NCBI GenBank assembly: GCA_025058345.1
Contig: JANXEN010000005.1
Coordinates: 1 to 64,000 of the forward strand
Origin: Sulfolobales archaeon
GTDB taxonomy: Archaea > Thermoproteota > Thermoprotei_A > Sulfolobales > NBVN01
Direction: 5' to 3'
DNA: 64,000 nt
Part shown: piece after piece, positions 33,605-42,076 of the stretch
How positions within the stretch are numbered: the stretch's first letter is position 1
Layout: the number at the start of each line of letters is the position of its first letter
The notes under the pieces: model-generated
Databases searched by the model: none
Told to the model about the DNA's origin: nothing
The model's input: only the letters and a program-made list of their open reading frames with translations
Program-made: the position numbers and the translations under genes

Positions 33605-34310
33605 TTTTGACTCTTAATCCATCACCTAAAACCCAATAATTGCCATCATCTCTTCTTTCTAGCTTCCATATAGCTGTCTCATGCTTGATTCTCTCAACTA
33701 TCTCAGTTAGTGCAGGCATTACATCACGCCTACCCCTACCTACCACAACTACATAGAGAACTTCATCTCCCTGCCTATAACTACCGACTCTATGGAATAC
33801 CTTAACAGCTATAACACCCCTATGCTTCGCCAAAACCTCGTCTAAAATATTATTTAACGACTTTAAGGTGTATTCCTCATTAACCTCATAAGTTAGTTCA
33901 TTAACTTTAACCCCATCAACAACGCCCTTAACGAAACCTATATAAATTGCTAAAGCCCCACAACTCTCAACACCATTTAATTCTTTAATCTCTTTAATTA
34001 GTTCATCAATTGACACGCTATCTTCCTTCCTTAAGAGTCTGACCTCTATAGAGCCGCCTGAAGGAGGGGGCATTATATCTATGACGTCGTCTTCGTCTAA
34101 CACGAGATTTAATTCCTTATCGGAAACAGGCCTAGAATTCCATAGAATTATATATGCCCCCGAACTTATGAAATTCCCGAGCTTTGGATACTTCATCGAA
34201 ATTTCGCTGAGGACATCCTTTAATGAAGCCCCCACATTAGTAAGTATAACTTCCTCAGAACGTCTCGCTAACTCCCTAAACAATGCGTAATACCTAACCC
34301 TAACTTTCAT
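33588..34310 (-). CDS. MoaD-MoaE fusion (molybdopterin synthase)
   Basis: 240 aa. Residues 1-86 are MoaD (ubiquitin fold, RVRYYALFRELARRSEEVIL, ending PPPSGG at 81-86). Residues 87-240 are MoaE (CGALAIYIGFVKG; VFHRVGSYRQGDEVLYVVVV; HETAIWKLERRDDGNYWV with the conserved Trp-Lys). Molybdopterin synthase converts cPMP to molybdopterin using a thiocarboxylate at the MoaD C-terminal GG, so an internal GG needs cleavage to function, as reported for mycobacterial MoaX. This implies use of molybdenum or tungsten enzymes. The glycosylase gene downstream overlaps by 17 nt. Confidence 0.9.
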   Translation of the reverse strand: MKVRVRYYALFRELARRSEEVILTNVGASLKDVLSEISMKYPKLGNFISSGAYIILWNSRPVSDKELNLVLDEDDVIDIMPPPSGGSIEVRLLRKEDSVSIDELIKEIKELNGVESCGALAIYIGFVKGVVDGVKVNELTYEVNEEYTLKSLNNILDEVLAKHRGVIAVKVFHRVGSYRQGDEVLYVVVVGRGRRDVMPALTEIVERIKHETAIWKLERRDDGNYWVLGDGLRVKSEVNP

Positions 34311-34346
34311 AGTCCATTAACCTCCGATAACTCTAACAATAAACAA

Positions 34347-35033
34347 TCACACAACCTTAAAAACTTCGCTAAAACGCCTGCCGTAGCAGAACATCGATAA
34401 GTACCTGAACGACTTATCAACAGCATCCCTAACTAACATATAGGGGATTCCGGGGGCACCGTAAGCCACTATTAACACATTCTTAGTATTTAAGTCTACG
34501 GAAGTTAGTTTCGAGTCGCGATGAGGATAGAGATGTAAGATATTTCTCGAATCTGAGAGAACTACTTCACCCCCCTTAAGTCCCCTTACATTATCATCAA
34601 CGTCTATGATCTCCTCACCTAACTTAGCAAAGCGAAGCGTTAAAGGTGGGGTAACTTTATTGAAATCGAAGACGCTGATAGGAACTAATGTCTCTAAACT
34701 AGCTATGTTGCAGGAATCTACAACATTATTAACGCTTGGAAGAGAATTACTCCTTACCGCTCTCCTAAGTAAAGCTTCACTACTCACTCTGATCTTTGTG
34801 GGATCTATCCCCAACCTCCACATTACATCCCTATAGGACCTAATTATAGGTATGTCTTTAATTCTATCAAGGTTGTAGGTGCTTAATGAGTTATTTATTA
34901 ATGATTTAACGTATTCTTTTAAATCAACCCTACCCTTCTCAACCGTAATATCTTCTGCAACACCGTAGTAGCAGAAAATACCTAACGAACTAACGCCCCG
35001 ATCTATAGTCATATCTATACTCAACACCAACAC
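34347..35033 (-). CDS. Stand-alone B3/B4 (PheT editing-type) domain protein
   Basis: 228 aa matching the B3/B4 fold found as the editing domain in phenylalanyl-tRNA synthetase beta chains: RSYRDVMWRLGIDPTKIRVS at about 65-84, SEALLRRAVRSNSLPSVNNV and the following NIASLETLVPISVFDFNKV. Free-standing copies may edit mischarged aminoacyl-tRNA or bind nucleic acids. A true PheT with its own B3/B4 region is at 61.3-62.9 kb. The frame opens at GTG 35033; a GAGGTG box favours a start a few codons inside. It precedes the MoaDE fusion on the same strand, 36 nt apart. Confidence 0.78.
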   Translation of the reverse strand: MLVLSIDMTIDRGVSSLGIFCYYGVAEDITVEKGRVDLKEYVKSLINNSLSTYNLDRIKDIPIIRSYRDVMWRLGIDPTKIRVSSEALLRRAVRSNSLPSVNNVVDSCNIASLETLVPISVFDFNKVTPPLTLRFAKLGEEIIDVDDNVRGLKGGEVVLSDSRNILHLYPHRDSKLTSVDLNTKNVLIVAYGAPGIPYMLVRDAVDKSFRYLSMFCYGRRFSEVFKVV

Positions 35034-35056
35034 CTCAATAAAAGCAACTCATTTCA

Positions 35057-35938
35057 CTAAATTAATATTAAAGCACTTAATGCTAAAGTCAGTGCAACAG
35101 ACCCAGTAGTAATTAACGCACCGATTATATGCCTCCTATTCAGCTCCTCACCACTTAATTTCCTAGACAGCAACTGAGTTATTAGAGGGCCAATAGAATT
35201 TACCAGCGTTGAGATGAAGGTCCCTATAAACTTAAGAGCATATAAAAATACTAGAAAACCACCTACATGTGTAAAGAAGCCTGACGCTAATACGTAAATG
35301 AAACTCCGTCTCCCTAAAGCAGTAAATGTAATCAACCGTTTAAAGCCGATGGAGGTGAATATAATCGCTATTGAAAGCGATCTTAAGGAAGCTATTACCA
35401 CAGCATCAACGCTATACGTTAAGTACCGGCTAATTACTGTAGCAACACCCCAAAGCACTGCAGGCATATAAGCTATAAGGATGTTGATGGCGGCATTTCT
35501 ATCGCCATTACTGTTGCCTTTCAAAGCTATGTAGATACCTAAAAGCGCTAGGGGTGTGAAGAAAGTCGCATAGATGCCCCTCACCTCACCGAGAAGTAAG
35601 TAAGCAAGCACCTGCGCTATCAGTATGTATTGATAGGCTATCAATATTGCCTTCCAACTACCTAATCTTTTAATCGCCTTCATGTAGAAAACGTCGCTTA
35701 CCCCTATTAAGATGCCTGCAATTACTATCAAGAATAAATCATAGTTCGTAAGGGAATACTCTTCAATTCTTGATGCAGTTAAAGGAAGGAGAATTAAGAA
35801 AGCTATTAAAGCTCTAACACCAGTCACACTTATTAAGTCGGTATCATCCCTAATTCCATGTCTAATTGCGATCGGCGCTAACGACCACGAAATAGTAGCT
35901 AGAATTGCTGCTCCAATACCGACCAATGACTCACTCAT
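35057..35938 (-). CDS. EamA/DMT-family permease
   Basis: About 293 aa with ten predicted membrane helices in two five-helix repeats. Repeat starts: IGAAILATISWSLAPIAIRHG and ILIAYMPAVLWGVATVISRY, each with the W-x-x-x-x-x-I/V pattern of EamA; GALITTGSVALTLALSALIL closes. The frame opens upstream (35989), but that would overlap the hypE stop; ATG 35938 with GTGAT 4-5 nt before is preferred. It exports or imports metabolites of unknown identity. It follows hypE and may share its transcript. Confidence 0.88.
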   Translation of the reverse strand: MSESLVGIGAAILATISWSLAPIAIRHGIRDDTDLISVTGVRALIAFLILLPLTASRIEEYSLTNYDLFLIVIAGILIGVSDVFYMKAIKRLGSWKAILIAYQYILIAQVLAYLLLGEVRGIYATFFTPLALLGIYIALKGNSNGDRNAAINILIAYMPAVLWGVATVISRYLTYSVDAVVIASLRSLSIAIIFTSIGFKRLITFTALGRRSFIYVLASGFFTHVGGFLVFLYALKFIGTFISTLVNSIGPLITQLLSRKLSGEELNRRHIIGALITTGSVALTLALSALILI

Positions 35939-35982
35939 GGTATCACGCATTACATAAAGTCTGTCGAGAATATAAGCAACTA

Positions 35983-37029
35983 TCAACAAATCCTAGGAAC
36001 CGGTGATGACGAATACTCAACAAATGTTAATCCTCCTACCTCAGTCCGCGCAATTACCTTACCCTCAACTAATTTAGAGAACGGTTTTACGACCTCACCG
36101 ATGATAGATGAATCCCTAAGCCCCAATTCATGAAGCATGTTTAGGACTTCATCAACAACTCTAGGGTCCACCGCTAATACTGCAACACCTTCAGAAGCAA
36201 CACCGAGGGGTTCAATACCTAACATATCTAAGAACTTCCTCACAGACTCTCTTACCGGCACCTTACCCCTCTCGATAACTATAGTGAGCTCTTTACCTAT
36301 TACCCATTCATTAAGCGTTGAAGCTAATCCCCCCCTTGTAGGGTCTCTAGCAGCATGTATATAATCGCCGTAGACATCAAATACGGGTAGTAGATATTTA
36401 GTTAATGACCTAACGTCGCTCATTAAGCCTTTAGCCCTATCTAACAACCCTAACTGAGATGCTATTATAGTACTTCCATGCTCAGCTATAGGGCCTGTAA
36501 CTATTAACTTATCACCAGCTTTGATGTTAGCATCGATTATTAGCCTTTTAGCTATACCTATACCAGCAGTGGTTATTATGACGCCATCAAGAGATCCCTT
36601 AGGCATAACCTTAAAATCACCTCCTAGTACTGCAACACCTTCAGATACAGCTGTACTTATTAATGACTTAATCAGATTGTCAAGAATCTCAGTGGAAAAC
36701 CCATCCTCAACAACAACCGCATCAACTATGCCTATGGGCTTTGCACCCATCATAAGTAAGTCATTTATAGTGCCTGAAGCCGCTAAAGAACCTAAATCAC
36801 CGCCCGGAAAAAACAACGGCTTTACGGTATAGGAGTCTATAGTCATAACTACATACTCATTACCTACCTTAATTGCTACTCCATCATCTAATACGTCAAG
36901 CCCAACACCATCTAAAGCTTTCTTAAAGCCTTCAGGAACTTTAGACACTACTAATTCGTTGATAAGGTTCCACATATCTTTGCCGCCACCGCCATGGGTT
37001 AAACTCACCATCTTAGGATGGGAACCCAC
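35983..37029 (-). CDS. hypE: Hydrogenase maturation protein HypE (AIR synthase-like)
   Basis: 348 aa PurM-like protein. Early THGGGGKDMWNLI, then FFPGGDLGSLAASGTINDLLMMGAKP, GGDFKVMPKG, DPTRGGLASTLNEWV and the C-terminal PRIC, whose terminal Cys accepts the carbamoyl group from HypF and is dehydrated to the thiocyanate that becomes the [NiFe] cyanide ligand. The intact PRIC end marks true HypE rather than a general AIRS relative. No hydrogenase or other hyp genes are visible in the window. Start GTG 37029 is used; ATG 37011 is an alternative. Confidence 0.93.
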   Translation of the reverse strand: MGSHPKMVSLTHGGGGKDMWNLINELVVSKVPEGFKKALDGVGLDVLDDGVAIKVGNEYVVMTIDSYTVKPLFFPGGDLGSLAASGTINDLLMMGAKPIGIVDAVVVEDGFSTEILDNLIKSLISTAVSEGVAVLGGDFKVMPKGSLDGVIITTAGIGIAKRLIIDANIKAGDKLIVTGPIAEHGSTIIASQLGLLDRAKGLMSDVRSLTKYLLPVFDVYGDYIHAARDPTRGGLASTLNEWVIGKELTIVIERGKVPVRESVRKFLDMLGIEPLGVASEGVAVLAVDPRVVDEVLNMLHELGLRDSSIIGEVVKPFSKLVEGKVIARTEVGGLTFVEYSSSPVPRIC

Positions 37030-37081
37030 TCACATACACCACTTCCTCACAAGCGTTGAAGATTAATTAACTATATGGACT

Positions 37082-38209
37082 TCAGTAATAATTACCTAAC
37101 AACCATTCATTACCTATAAACACTTTATTTAATCCGTATTCCCTCATTATTTCAAGAGACCTATACATGTGGTTCTTACTAGTGGGTGGTAAATCCCTTA
37201 AAATAAAATCAGGTCTAAAGGCAAGGAGTACCACAGGTATCTCATTATTTATGGAGGCTAAATACTCAGCAATACATCTAACTTCTGTAAAGTCCACATA
37301 CCCTGGAACCAGTAAAACGCTGACTACGAGTAACGGAGGATCTTCCCTTAAATCCATATATGAAGCTACTAACTTAATATTCTCTTTAACTCTTTCAACA
37401 GCTTTAACACCTGTTAATGCGTAATAAGTGTTGGGTGTCCACGCCTTAAGGTCTATCTTTACGATACCTCCAGACCTTAAGGAAATCTTAACTACTTCCT
37501 CCATTAATTTAGGGTTTAGAGTACCGTTTGTCTCCCAACAAATCCTTAACACCCTACCTGCATCTAACTTCCTAGCTATTTCTTTTGAAGTCCTTAACGC
37601 ATGAATGATGTTAGGGGTTGGGTCACCCCCAAAGTAACAAACACATGTAACCTTAGAATGTAGGGCAGCGTTAACGAGTTCCTCCACACTCATAATGCTT
37701 TTGAATTCTAAGGATTCCTTTCTACCCCTCCAATTCTGGCAGTACAGACAGTTTAAAGAGCATGTAGCGTAGAAGACAGCTAGGTTATAGTACCCTCTTT
37801 CACCATCAGACCTTAAGGAATACTTAGGGAATCCCCTACCAGTGACTGCAGGGCATACTGGGAAGGCAACACAGTTTGTTGGATGAGGGTCATAGTACCA
37901 AGACCCGTAGGCTAAGTCATAAGAACTTAAAACGCTTTTTAAACCACTACTGTATAAGTAGTTCCCGCAGAAACCCACCGTTACTGAATCTAAGAAGCAA
38001 CCATTAATGCAGAAACTGCACCTAAAACCCCCTTCCCTCAACGAGATGTTTGGCAATTTAAGCTCATCCCTAGCTCTTCTATGAGCTTCAATGATGTTTA
38101 CATGAACTTCCGACATCTTCCTTAAGCAGTCGGAACATAAACCAATTACATCACTTACGGTAATTGATTTCCTACCGCAATGAACGCACTTACCCACTGT
38201 ACCACCCAC
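37082..38209 (-). CDS. Radical SAM protein, PflA/AmrS-like with N-terminal zinc ribbon
   Basis: 375 aa. A four-Cys ribbon (CVHCGRKSITV ... CSDCLRKM) opens the protein, followed by a second Cys-rich stretch (FRCSFCINGCFLDSVTVGFC). The radical SAM motif ATCSLNCLYCQNWRG (CxxxCxxC) is at about 154-168, with VCYFGGDPTPNII (GGEP-type) downstream and WETNGTLNPKLMEEVV. This matches the archaeal pyruvate-formate-lyase-activating-enzyme-related / AmrS group, whose substrate is not defined. GTG start; it may share a short overlap with a small upstream frame. The hypE gene follows 52 nt downstream on the same strand. Confidence 0.82.
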   Translation of the reverse strand: MGGTVGKCVHCGRKSITVSDVIGLCSDCLRKMSEVHVNIIEAHRRARDELKLPNISLREGGFRCSFCINGCFLDSVTVGFCGNYLYSSGLKSVLSSYDLAYGSWYYDPHPTNCVAFPVCPAVTGRGFPKYSLRSDGERGYYNLAVFYATCSLNCLYCQNWRGRKESLEFKSIMSVEELVNAALHSKVTCVCYFGGDPTPNIIHALRTSKEIARKLDAGRVLRICWETNGTLNPKLMEEVVKISLRSGGIVKIDLKAWTPNTYYALTGVKAVERVKENIKLVASYMDLREDPPLLVVSVLLVPGYVDFTEVRCIAEYLASINNEIPVVLLAFRPDFILRDLPPTSKNHMYRSLEIMREYGLNKVFIGNEWLLGNYY

Positions 38210-38393
38210 TGGTTAATGCTCCGCTCATTTCAAAGTCTCCAAGTGGAGATTCCGATACTTTAAATAAAACGCATAATCGCTTACGAAGTGATTCCATATA
38301 GGTAGGGCTTGCAGATACTATAGTACAGATCATGTAGTTATTTAAACTCTCTGTAAGCTGATTCAATGACTTCATCAGCATCCGATACTTCAA
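38190..38393 (-). CDS. Possible small protein, 67 aa
   Basis: A 67-residue frame starting Met-Lys-Tyr-Arg-Met-Leu-Met and containing SLNQLTESLNNYMICTIVSA and LGDFEMSGALTSGWYSG. It runs upstream of, and overlaps by 20 nt, the radical SAM gene on the same strand. Composition is protein-like but no family is recognised, and no strong ribosome site is evident. It may be a genuine leader gene or a chance open frame. Confidence 0.3.
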   Translation of the reverse strand: MKYRMLMKSLNQLTESLNNYMICTIVSASPTYMESLRKRLCVLFKVSESPLGDFEMSGALTSGWYSG

Positions 38394-38541
38394 ACCCTAA
38401 ATATGCATGCTCTATAAAATTTATTAATGTGTGCCTCCCACTTAACGATGATTAAATACGTCAAAGCCTCAACAACAGAGAGCTAAACAGTATTTTAATC
38501 TTAAGCAACTCTATAACACTCAGTAAAGCTACGTGATGTTA

Positions 38542-40038
38542 ATGAATGAAAAATCAAGAAGCTTCAGCGTCAGCATGATAGTGAGGGGAGGTTTCTGGCT
38601 TTACGCTGGTAGTATTATTGATAACTTCTCAGGCTTCTTATACTGGATGTTAGTATCAACGCTAGTAGGCCCTACAGCTATAGGTATCGCCAGCACAATA
38701 TCGAGTTTATCTGGATTAATTCTGACCTTTTTAAGCTTAGGCATAAGTACTGGAGCTATAAGGTTTTTCGGTATGTTTTACGGGAGTGATGAAGGTGATA
38801 AACTTAATACGTATTTCTGGAGTACCTACGTATTTAATCTACTCACACATGTAGTTGCTGGAGTACTTCTCCTACTTCTAGGGATTGGGGGACATGAGTT
38901 CGGTGGAATATCTAGCTATATGCTTATCTTCGCCTCATTTATGGTGATAGCTGGATTAGGAACTATACCTTCTTCGTTAATAACATCTATGCTTAAAACA
39001 GAGGTTCTCTTCATATCTACAGTGCTGAGCATATTATTTAGGTTCACTGTAGGGATTGTTTTAATATCGAATTACGGTTTAGGATGGATAGGTGCAGTCA
39101 TCGGTAATTTAACTCAACTATATGTTAGATTAGCAGTAATTAATTTCTACGCCGTTAAGGAAGTCCCTCCGAAGTTAAGCCTGTCCTATAAGGCGATCGC
39201 AGACACCTTAATTGCTGGTATGCCTTCCTGGCTTCCCACCTTCATAACATCTATAGGTAGTCTACTCGGCGTTCTATCAGTTTACGTGATATCAGGGGCT
39301 TTAGAAACCGGGTACTATTACGTATCATCAGCTATAGCTAACGTAGTTTTAATGGTCGGCACCAGCATATTATCGCTTACTTTCCCAGTCCTTAGCGGTA
39401 TGGCTGATGGGAGGAAGAGGGCCTTAACTCAGGTTATGAAGGTAAGTATAGCTCTCATAACTCCCCCCTCAATATATGTAATGATTTATTCATGGCTTCC
39501 ACTCTCATGGCTTGGTAGAGACTACGTTAACTCAGCACCAATACTTACTACGTTGTTAATATCCGCAATTCCTTCTGCAATTACTTCAGGCGTAGTGAGC
39601 CTAACCTACGCCTATGGAAAGTACTCATTGGTCCTAGCAATTAACGTGGTCTCAAGCTTTGTAAGGATGGTGCTTTACTACGTACTAATACCTTACTACG
39701 GCGGGTTAGGTAGTGCTATAGCATCCACAGTAGGTAGTTTCGCTGGATTTCTAGCCACACTTTATGTTGCTAAAATCATTGGTTTTACCTTAGGGTGGCG
39801 TTTATTAGCTGAAACTGTAGCAATACCTCTAATGCTTGGAGGTATCTCATTCGCATTAAACGTCCATTGGTTAATAGCATTAGCCGTTACGACATCCTCA
39901 TACATCTTATACCTGAAGTTGAGGATTGTAGGTAAGGATGAGCTAAAGGAGATTGTGAAAGCATTACGTATGGAGTCGCTAGCTATTAAGATATATAGCA
40001 AGTACGGCGATATAATTAATAAAATACTGGGTTACTGA
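38542..40038 (+). CDS. Polysaccharide/oligosaccharide flippase (MATE/Wzx superfamily)
   Basis: About 498 aa with 12-14 predicted membrane helices. It opens SFSVSMIVRGGFWLYAGSII and DNFSGFLYWMLVSTLVGPTA, typical of Wzx-like flippases. The pattern of GTSILSLTFPVLSGMADGRK in the middle (loop between TM7-8) matches the MVIN/MATE-like family (G-x-x-S-x-x-F-P-x-L-S). It likely translocates lipid-linked glycans across the membrane and could serve AglB (at 8.7 kb). Several in-frame starts (38533, 38536, 38542) exist; 38542 has GTGAT just upstream. It converges on the rhomboid gene with a hairpin between. Confidence 0.85.
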   Translation: MNEKSRSFSVSMIVRGGFWLYAGSIIDNFSGFLYWMLVSTLVGPTAIGIASTISSLSGLILTFLSLGISTGAIRFFGMFYGSDEGDKLNTYFWSTYVFNLLTHVVAGVLLLLLGIGGHEFGGISSYMLIFASFMVIAGLGTIPSSLITSMLKTEVLFISTVLSILFRFTVGIVLISNYGLGWIGAVIGNLTQLYVRLAVINFYAVKEVPPKLSLSYKAIADTLIAGMPSWLPTFITSIGSLLGVLSVYVISGALETGYYYVSSAIANVVLMVGTSILSLTFPVLSGMADGRKRALTQVMKVSIALITPPSIYVMIYSWLPLSWLGRDYVNSAPILTTLLISAIPSAITSGVVSLTYAYGKYSLVLAINVVSSFVRMVLYYVLIPYYGGLGSAIASTVGSFAGFLATLYVAKIIGFTLGWRLLAETVAIPLMLGGISFALNVHWLIALAVTTSSYILYLKLRIVGKDELKEIVKALRMESLAIKIYSKYGDIINKILGY

Positions 40039-40044
40039 CGGCGA

Positions 40045-40067
40045 ACCCTAATCCCTAGGTTTAGGGT
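40045..40067. terminator. Hairpin between convergent genes
   Basis: ACCCTAA (40045-40051) and TTAGGGT (40061-40067) are perfect inverted 7-mers with a 9-nt loop, in the 37-bp gap between the converging flippase and rhomboid genes. Placement fits a bidirectional terminator or RNA-end stabiliser; archaeal termination usually relies on T-tracts, which are absent here, so the role is tentative. Confidence 0.4.
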
Positions 40068-40075
40068 ATCAGCCA

Positions 40076-41494
40076 CTAACCCACGATGGTAAGCTCCTTA
40101 TCCCTAAATAATGTTACCATTAAAGCGATAGCTGATACAGTCAGCGATACTAAACCAGTTGACAATATCATTCTAGATGCGTCGTAATGTTCGACCACCT
40201 TAATGTTGAAATCATAGGTAATGCTTTCACCAAATCTATAGGTATTTGTTCCAATAGACACTATAACGGTTCTGAAACTCCCGTAAGCCTCCTTCAATAC
40301 ACCATCAACACCGTATGTAAGCCTTAAACTTTCTACATACACGGGTACATCAACTATGGTATTCCCTACCCTTAACTTAGAAGTAGTGTTTAAACCCACA
40401 ATGTTTAATGAAGATGATGATGCTGATCTATTAATTAATACATCAAGGCCTACTAACCTATTAATCAATACCCTTGTGTAGGTGTTGGTTATCGTCTGAA
40501 CTTCTACATTATCGTTGACTAAGGCGAACATAACACTGTCATCCAACTCGGTGATATTTGCAGCCCTACCGCTTACGTCAGCAACGTAGATGCTTAAGTA
40601 ATTAACGTTGCTAGTAATTACGGCTGAACCAGCAATTAATGAAGCAATTAAGATAGATAGCGCAACCTTAGTTAACCTTCCTAAACCTCTAACGAATTCC
40701 GTATCTCTGAAAATTACGTTGAGTATGTGTCCGTAACTACGCCATGCCCTAAGTAATTCAAGCCTTTCCCTCCTAACTACTAGGGGCAGCAGCGCTATCC
40801 CAGCTACAAAGCCACCGGCATGTGCGAAGAAAGCTACTGCAGCCCCCAACCTTGAATACCCGTATATTACTTGGGTTGCAAACCAGAAGAGGAGCCAGTA
40901 AGACGCTCTTACAGTGAAACATACGGGGAATATGAAGAAGAACCAACAAGCGCTAAGTGATGTTCCAGGATAGAACATTAGGTAAGCCGCCAACACCCCA
41001 CTTATTGCTCCAGAAGCGCCTATTGCTGGAATCATCAACGCGTAGGCGCCTTGGATATAGCTGAAAGCGGTGTGGAATACAGTAGCTAGAATTCCTGAAA
41101 TGAAGTAAAGCACTAAGAATCTTAAGGAACCTAAGGAATTTTCCACAGACTTGCCGAATATATATAAGAAGTACATGTTGAAGAATATGTGGAGTATATC
41201 TCCATGAAGGAACATGGAAGTAAAAACTCTATATATGTTTGAAGAATCCTCAACCATTAAGATAGGGATATAACTCCCTAGTTCAACCCAGTAATCACTA
41301 ATAGACATAAACATGTTTCTGATTGACGTCACCGCATATACAGCTACATTAATGATTATCAACGCTACAGTACTCTTCGGGTAGCTAAGTTCGTAACCAC
41401 CGGGAAAAACACCTGTAGGTAACCCACGTAGGTATCTACCAGCATACCGCAATCCTATGTTAACTCCACCCAATAAATAAGTGTCAAACCCCAA
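40076..41494 (-). CDS. Rhomboid-family intramembrane serine protease with extra C-terminal domain
   Basis: 472 aa. Six-helix rhomboid core in residues about 40-245: FTSMFLHGDILHIFFNMYFL (H-x-x-x-N) near 95-114, the nucleophile in GASGAISGVLAAYLMFYP (GxSG) near 159-176, and the catalytic His in FAHAGGFVAGIALLPLVV near 223-240. After the core come a seventh hydrophobic span, an about 150-residue domain rich in Thr/Asn with a predicted outer location, and a final helix near the C-terminus (GLVSLTVSAIALMVTLF). It cleaves transmembrane segments; the C-terminal domain may gate substrates. Next genes on the same side include a membrane-tethered HTH protein. Confidence 0.88.
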   Translation of the reverse strand: MGFDTYLLGGVNIGLRYAGRYLRGLPTGVFPGGYELSYPKSTVALIIINVAVYAVTSIRNMFMSISDYWVELGSYIPILMVEDSSNIYRVFTSMFLHGDILHIFFNMYFLYIFGKSVENSLGSLRFLVLYFISGILATVFHTAFSYIQGAYALMIPAIGASGAISGVLAAYLMFYPGTSLSACWFFFIFPVCFTVRASYWLLFWFATQVIYGYSRLGAAVAFFAHAGGFVAGIALLPLVVRRERLELLRAWRSYGHILNVIFRDTEFVRGLGRLTKVALSILIASLIAGSAVITSNVNYLSIYVADVSGRAANITELDDSVMFALVNDNVEVQTITNTYTRVLINRLVGLDVLINRSASSSSLNIVGLNTTSKLRVGNTIVDVPVYVESLRLTYGVDGVLKEAYGSFRTVIVSIGTNTYRFGESITYDFNIKVVEHYDASRMILSTGLVSLTVSAIALMVTLFRDKELTIVG

Positions 41495-41569
41495 TTAAAT
41501 ATGCTAAGTTCTCAGCATAATTTAGTTCTTAACGTTATGGATTAAAACCCTAAACCGTAATTTTATTAG

Positions 41570-42049
41570 GTGTCTGAAATTAGTGATAGTGAATACATGT
41601 GGTTGGTATACGCATTAGGTGCTTTCCTAATGTTCGGCGTGACTAACTTCCTACTGAAGTTAGCTAGCATTAAGGGGGTTCCATCAGTAGAGGGTACTGC
41701 AGTCCTATGGATTTCTACAGGTTTAATAGGTCTGATAGCCATACTTATAATACTGACTAGCGGATCTATCAATCCGTTAACTAATCCCAAACTCACTAAT
41801 CTGGACTTTAAATACTTCTTAATACCAGCAATAGCTGGTGCTTCTCTAGCCGTAGGTATGTACTTCCTTAAAATGGCTGTAGCTACAGGTAAGGCAGGAC
41901 CTTCAACAGCCATAGCAGCATCTAATGCAGTATTAGTTACTTTACTGTCATGGATTGCCCTAAATGAGAAGCTTTCGATAAGCGAGGTTTTAGGGATGTT
42001 CATCTATGTTATCGCTATCATATTTCTGTCACTTAAGCCATTAGGATGA
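41570..42049 (+). CDS. Half-size EamA-like membrane protein
   Basis: 159 aa with five predicted helices: WLVYALGAFLMFGVTNFLLK, AVLWISTGLIGLIAILIIL, YFLIPAIAGASLAVGMYFLK, TAIAASNAVLVTLLSWIAL and EVLGMFIYVIAIIFLSLKPL. This is one EamA repeat; it probably works as a homo- or heterodimer, like SMR-type small transporters. GTG start near 41570. It lies between the rhomboid and the convergent membrane-anchored regulator. Confidence 0.8.
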   Translation: MSEISDSEYMWLVYALGAFLMFGVTNFLLKLASIKGVPSVEGTAVLWISTGLIGLIAILIILTSGSINPLTNPKLTNLDFKYFLIPAIAGASLAVGMYFLKMAVATGKAGPSTAIAASNAVLVTLLSWIALNEKLSISEVLGMFIYVIAIIFLSLKPLG

Positions 42050-42076
42050 GGAGTTAACTAACCTGAGATAAATCTA

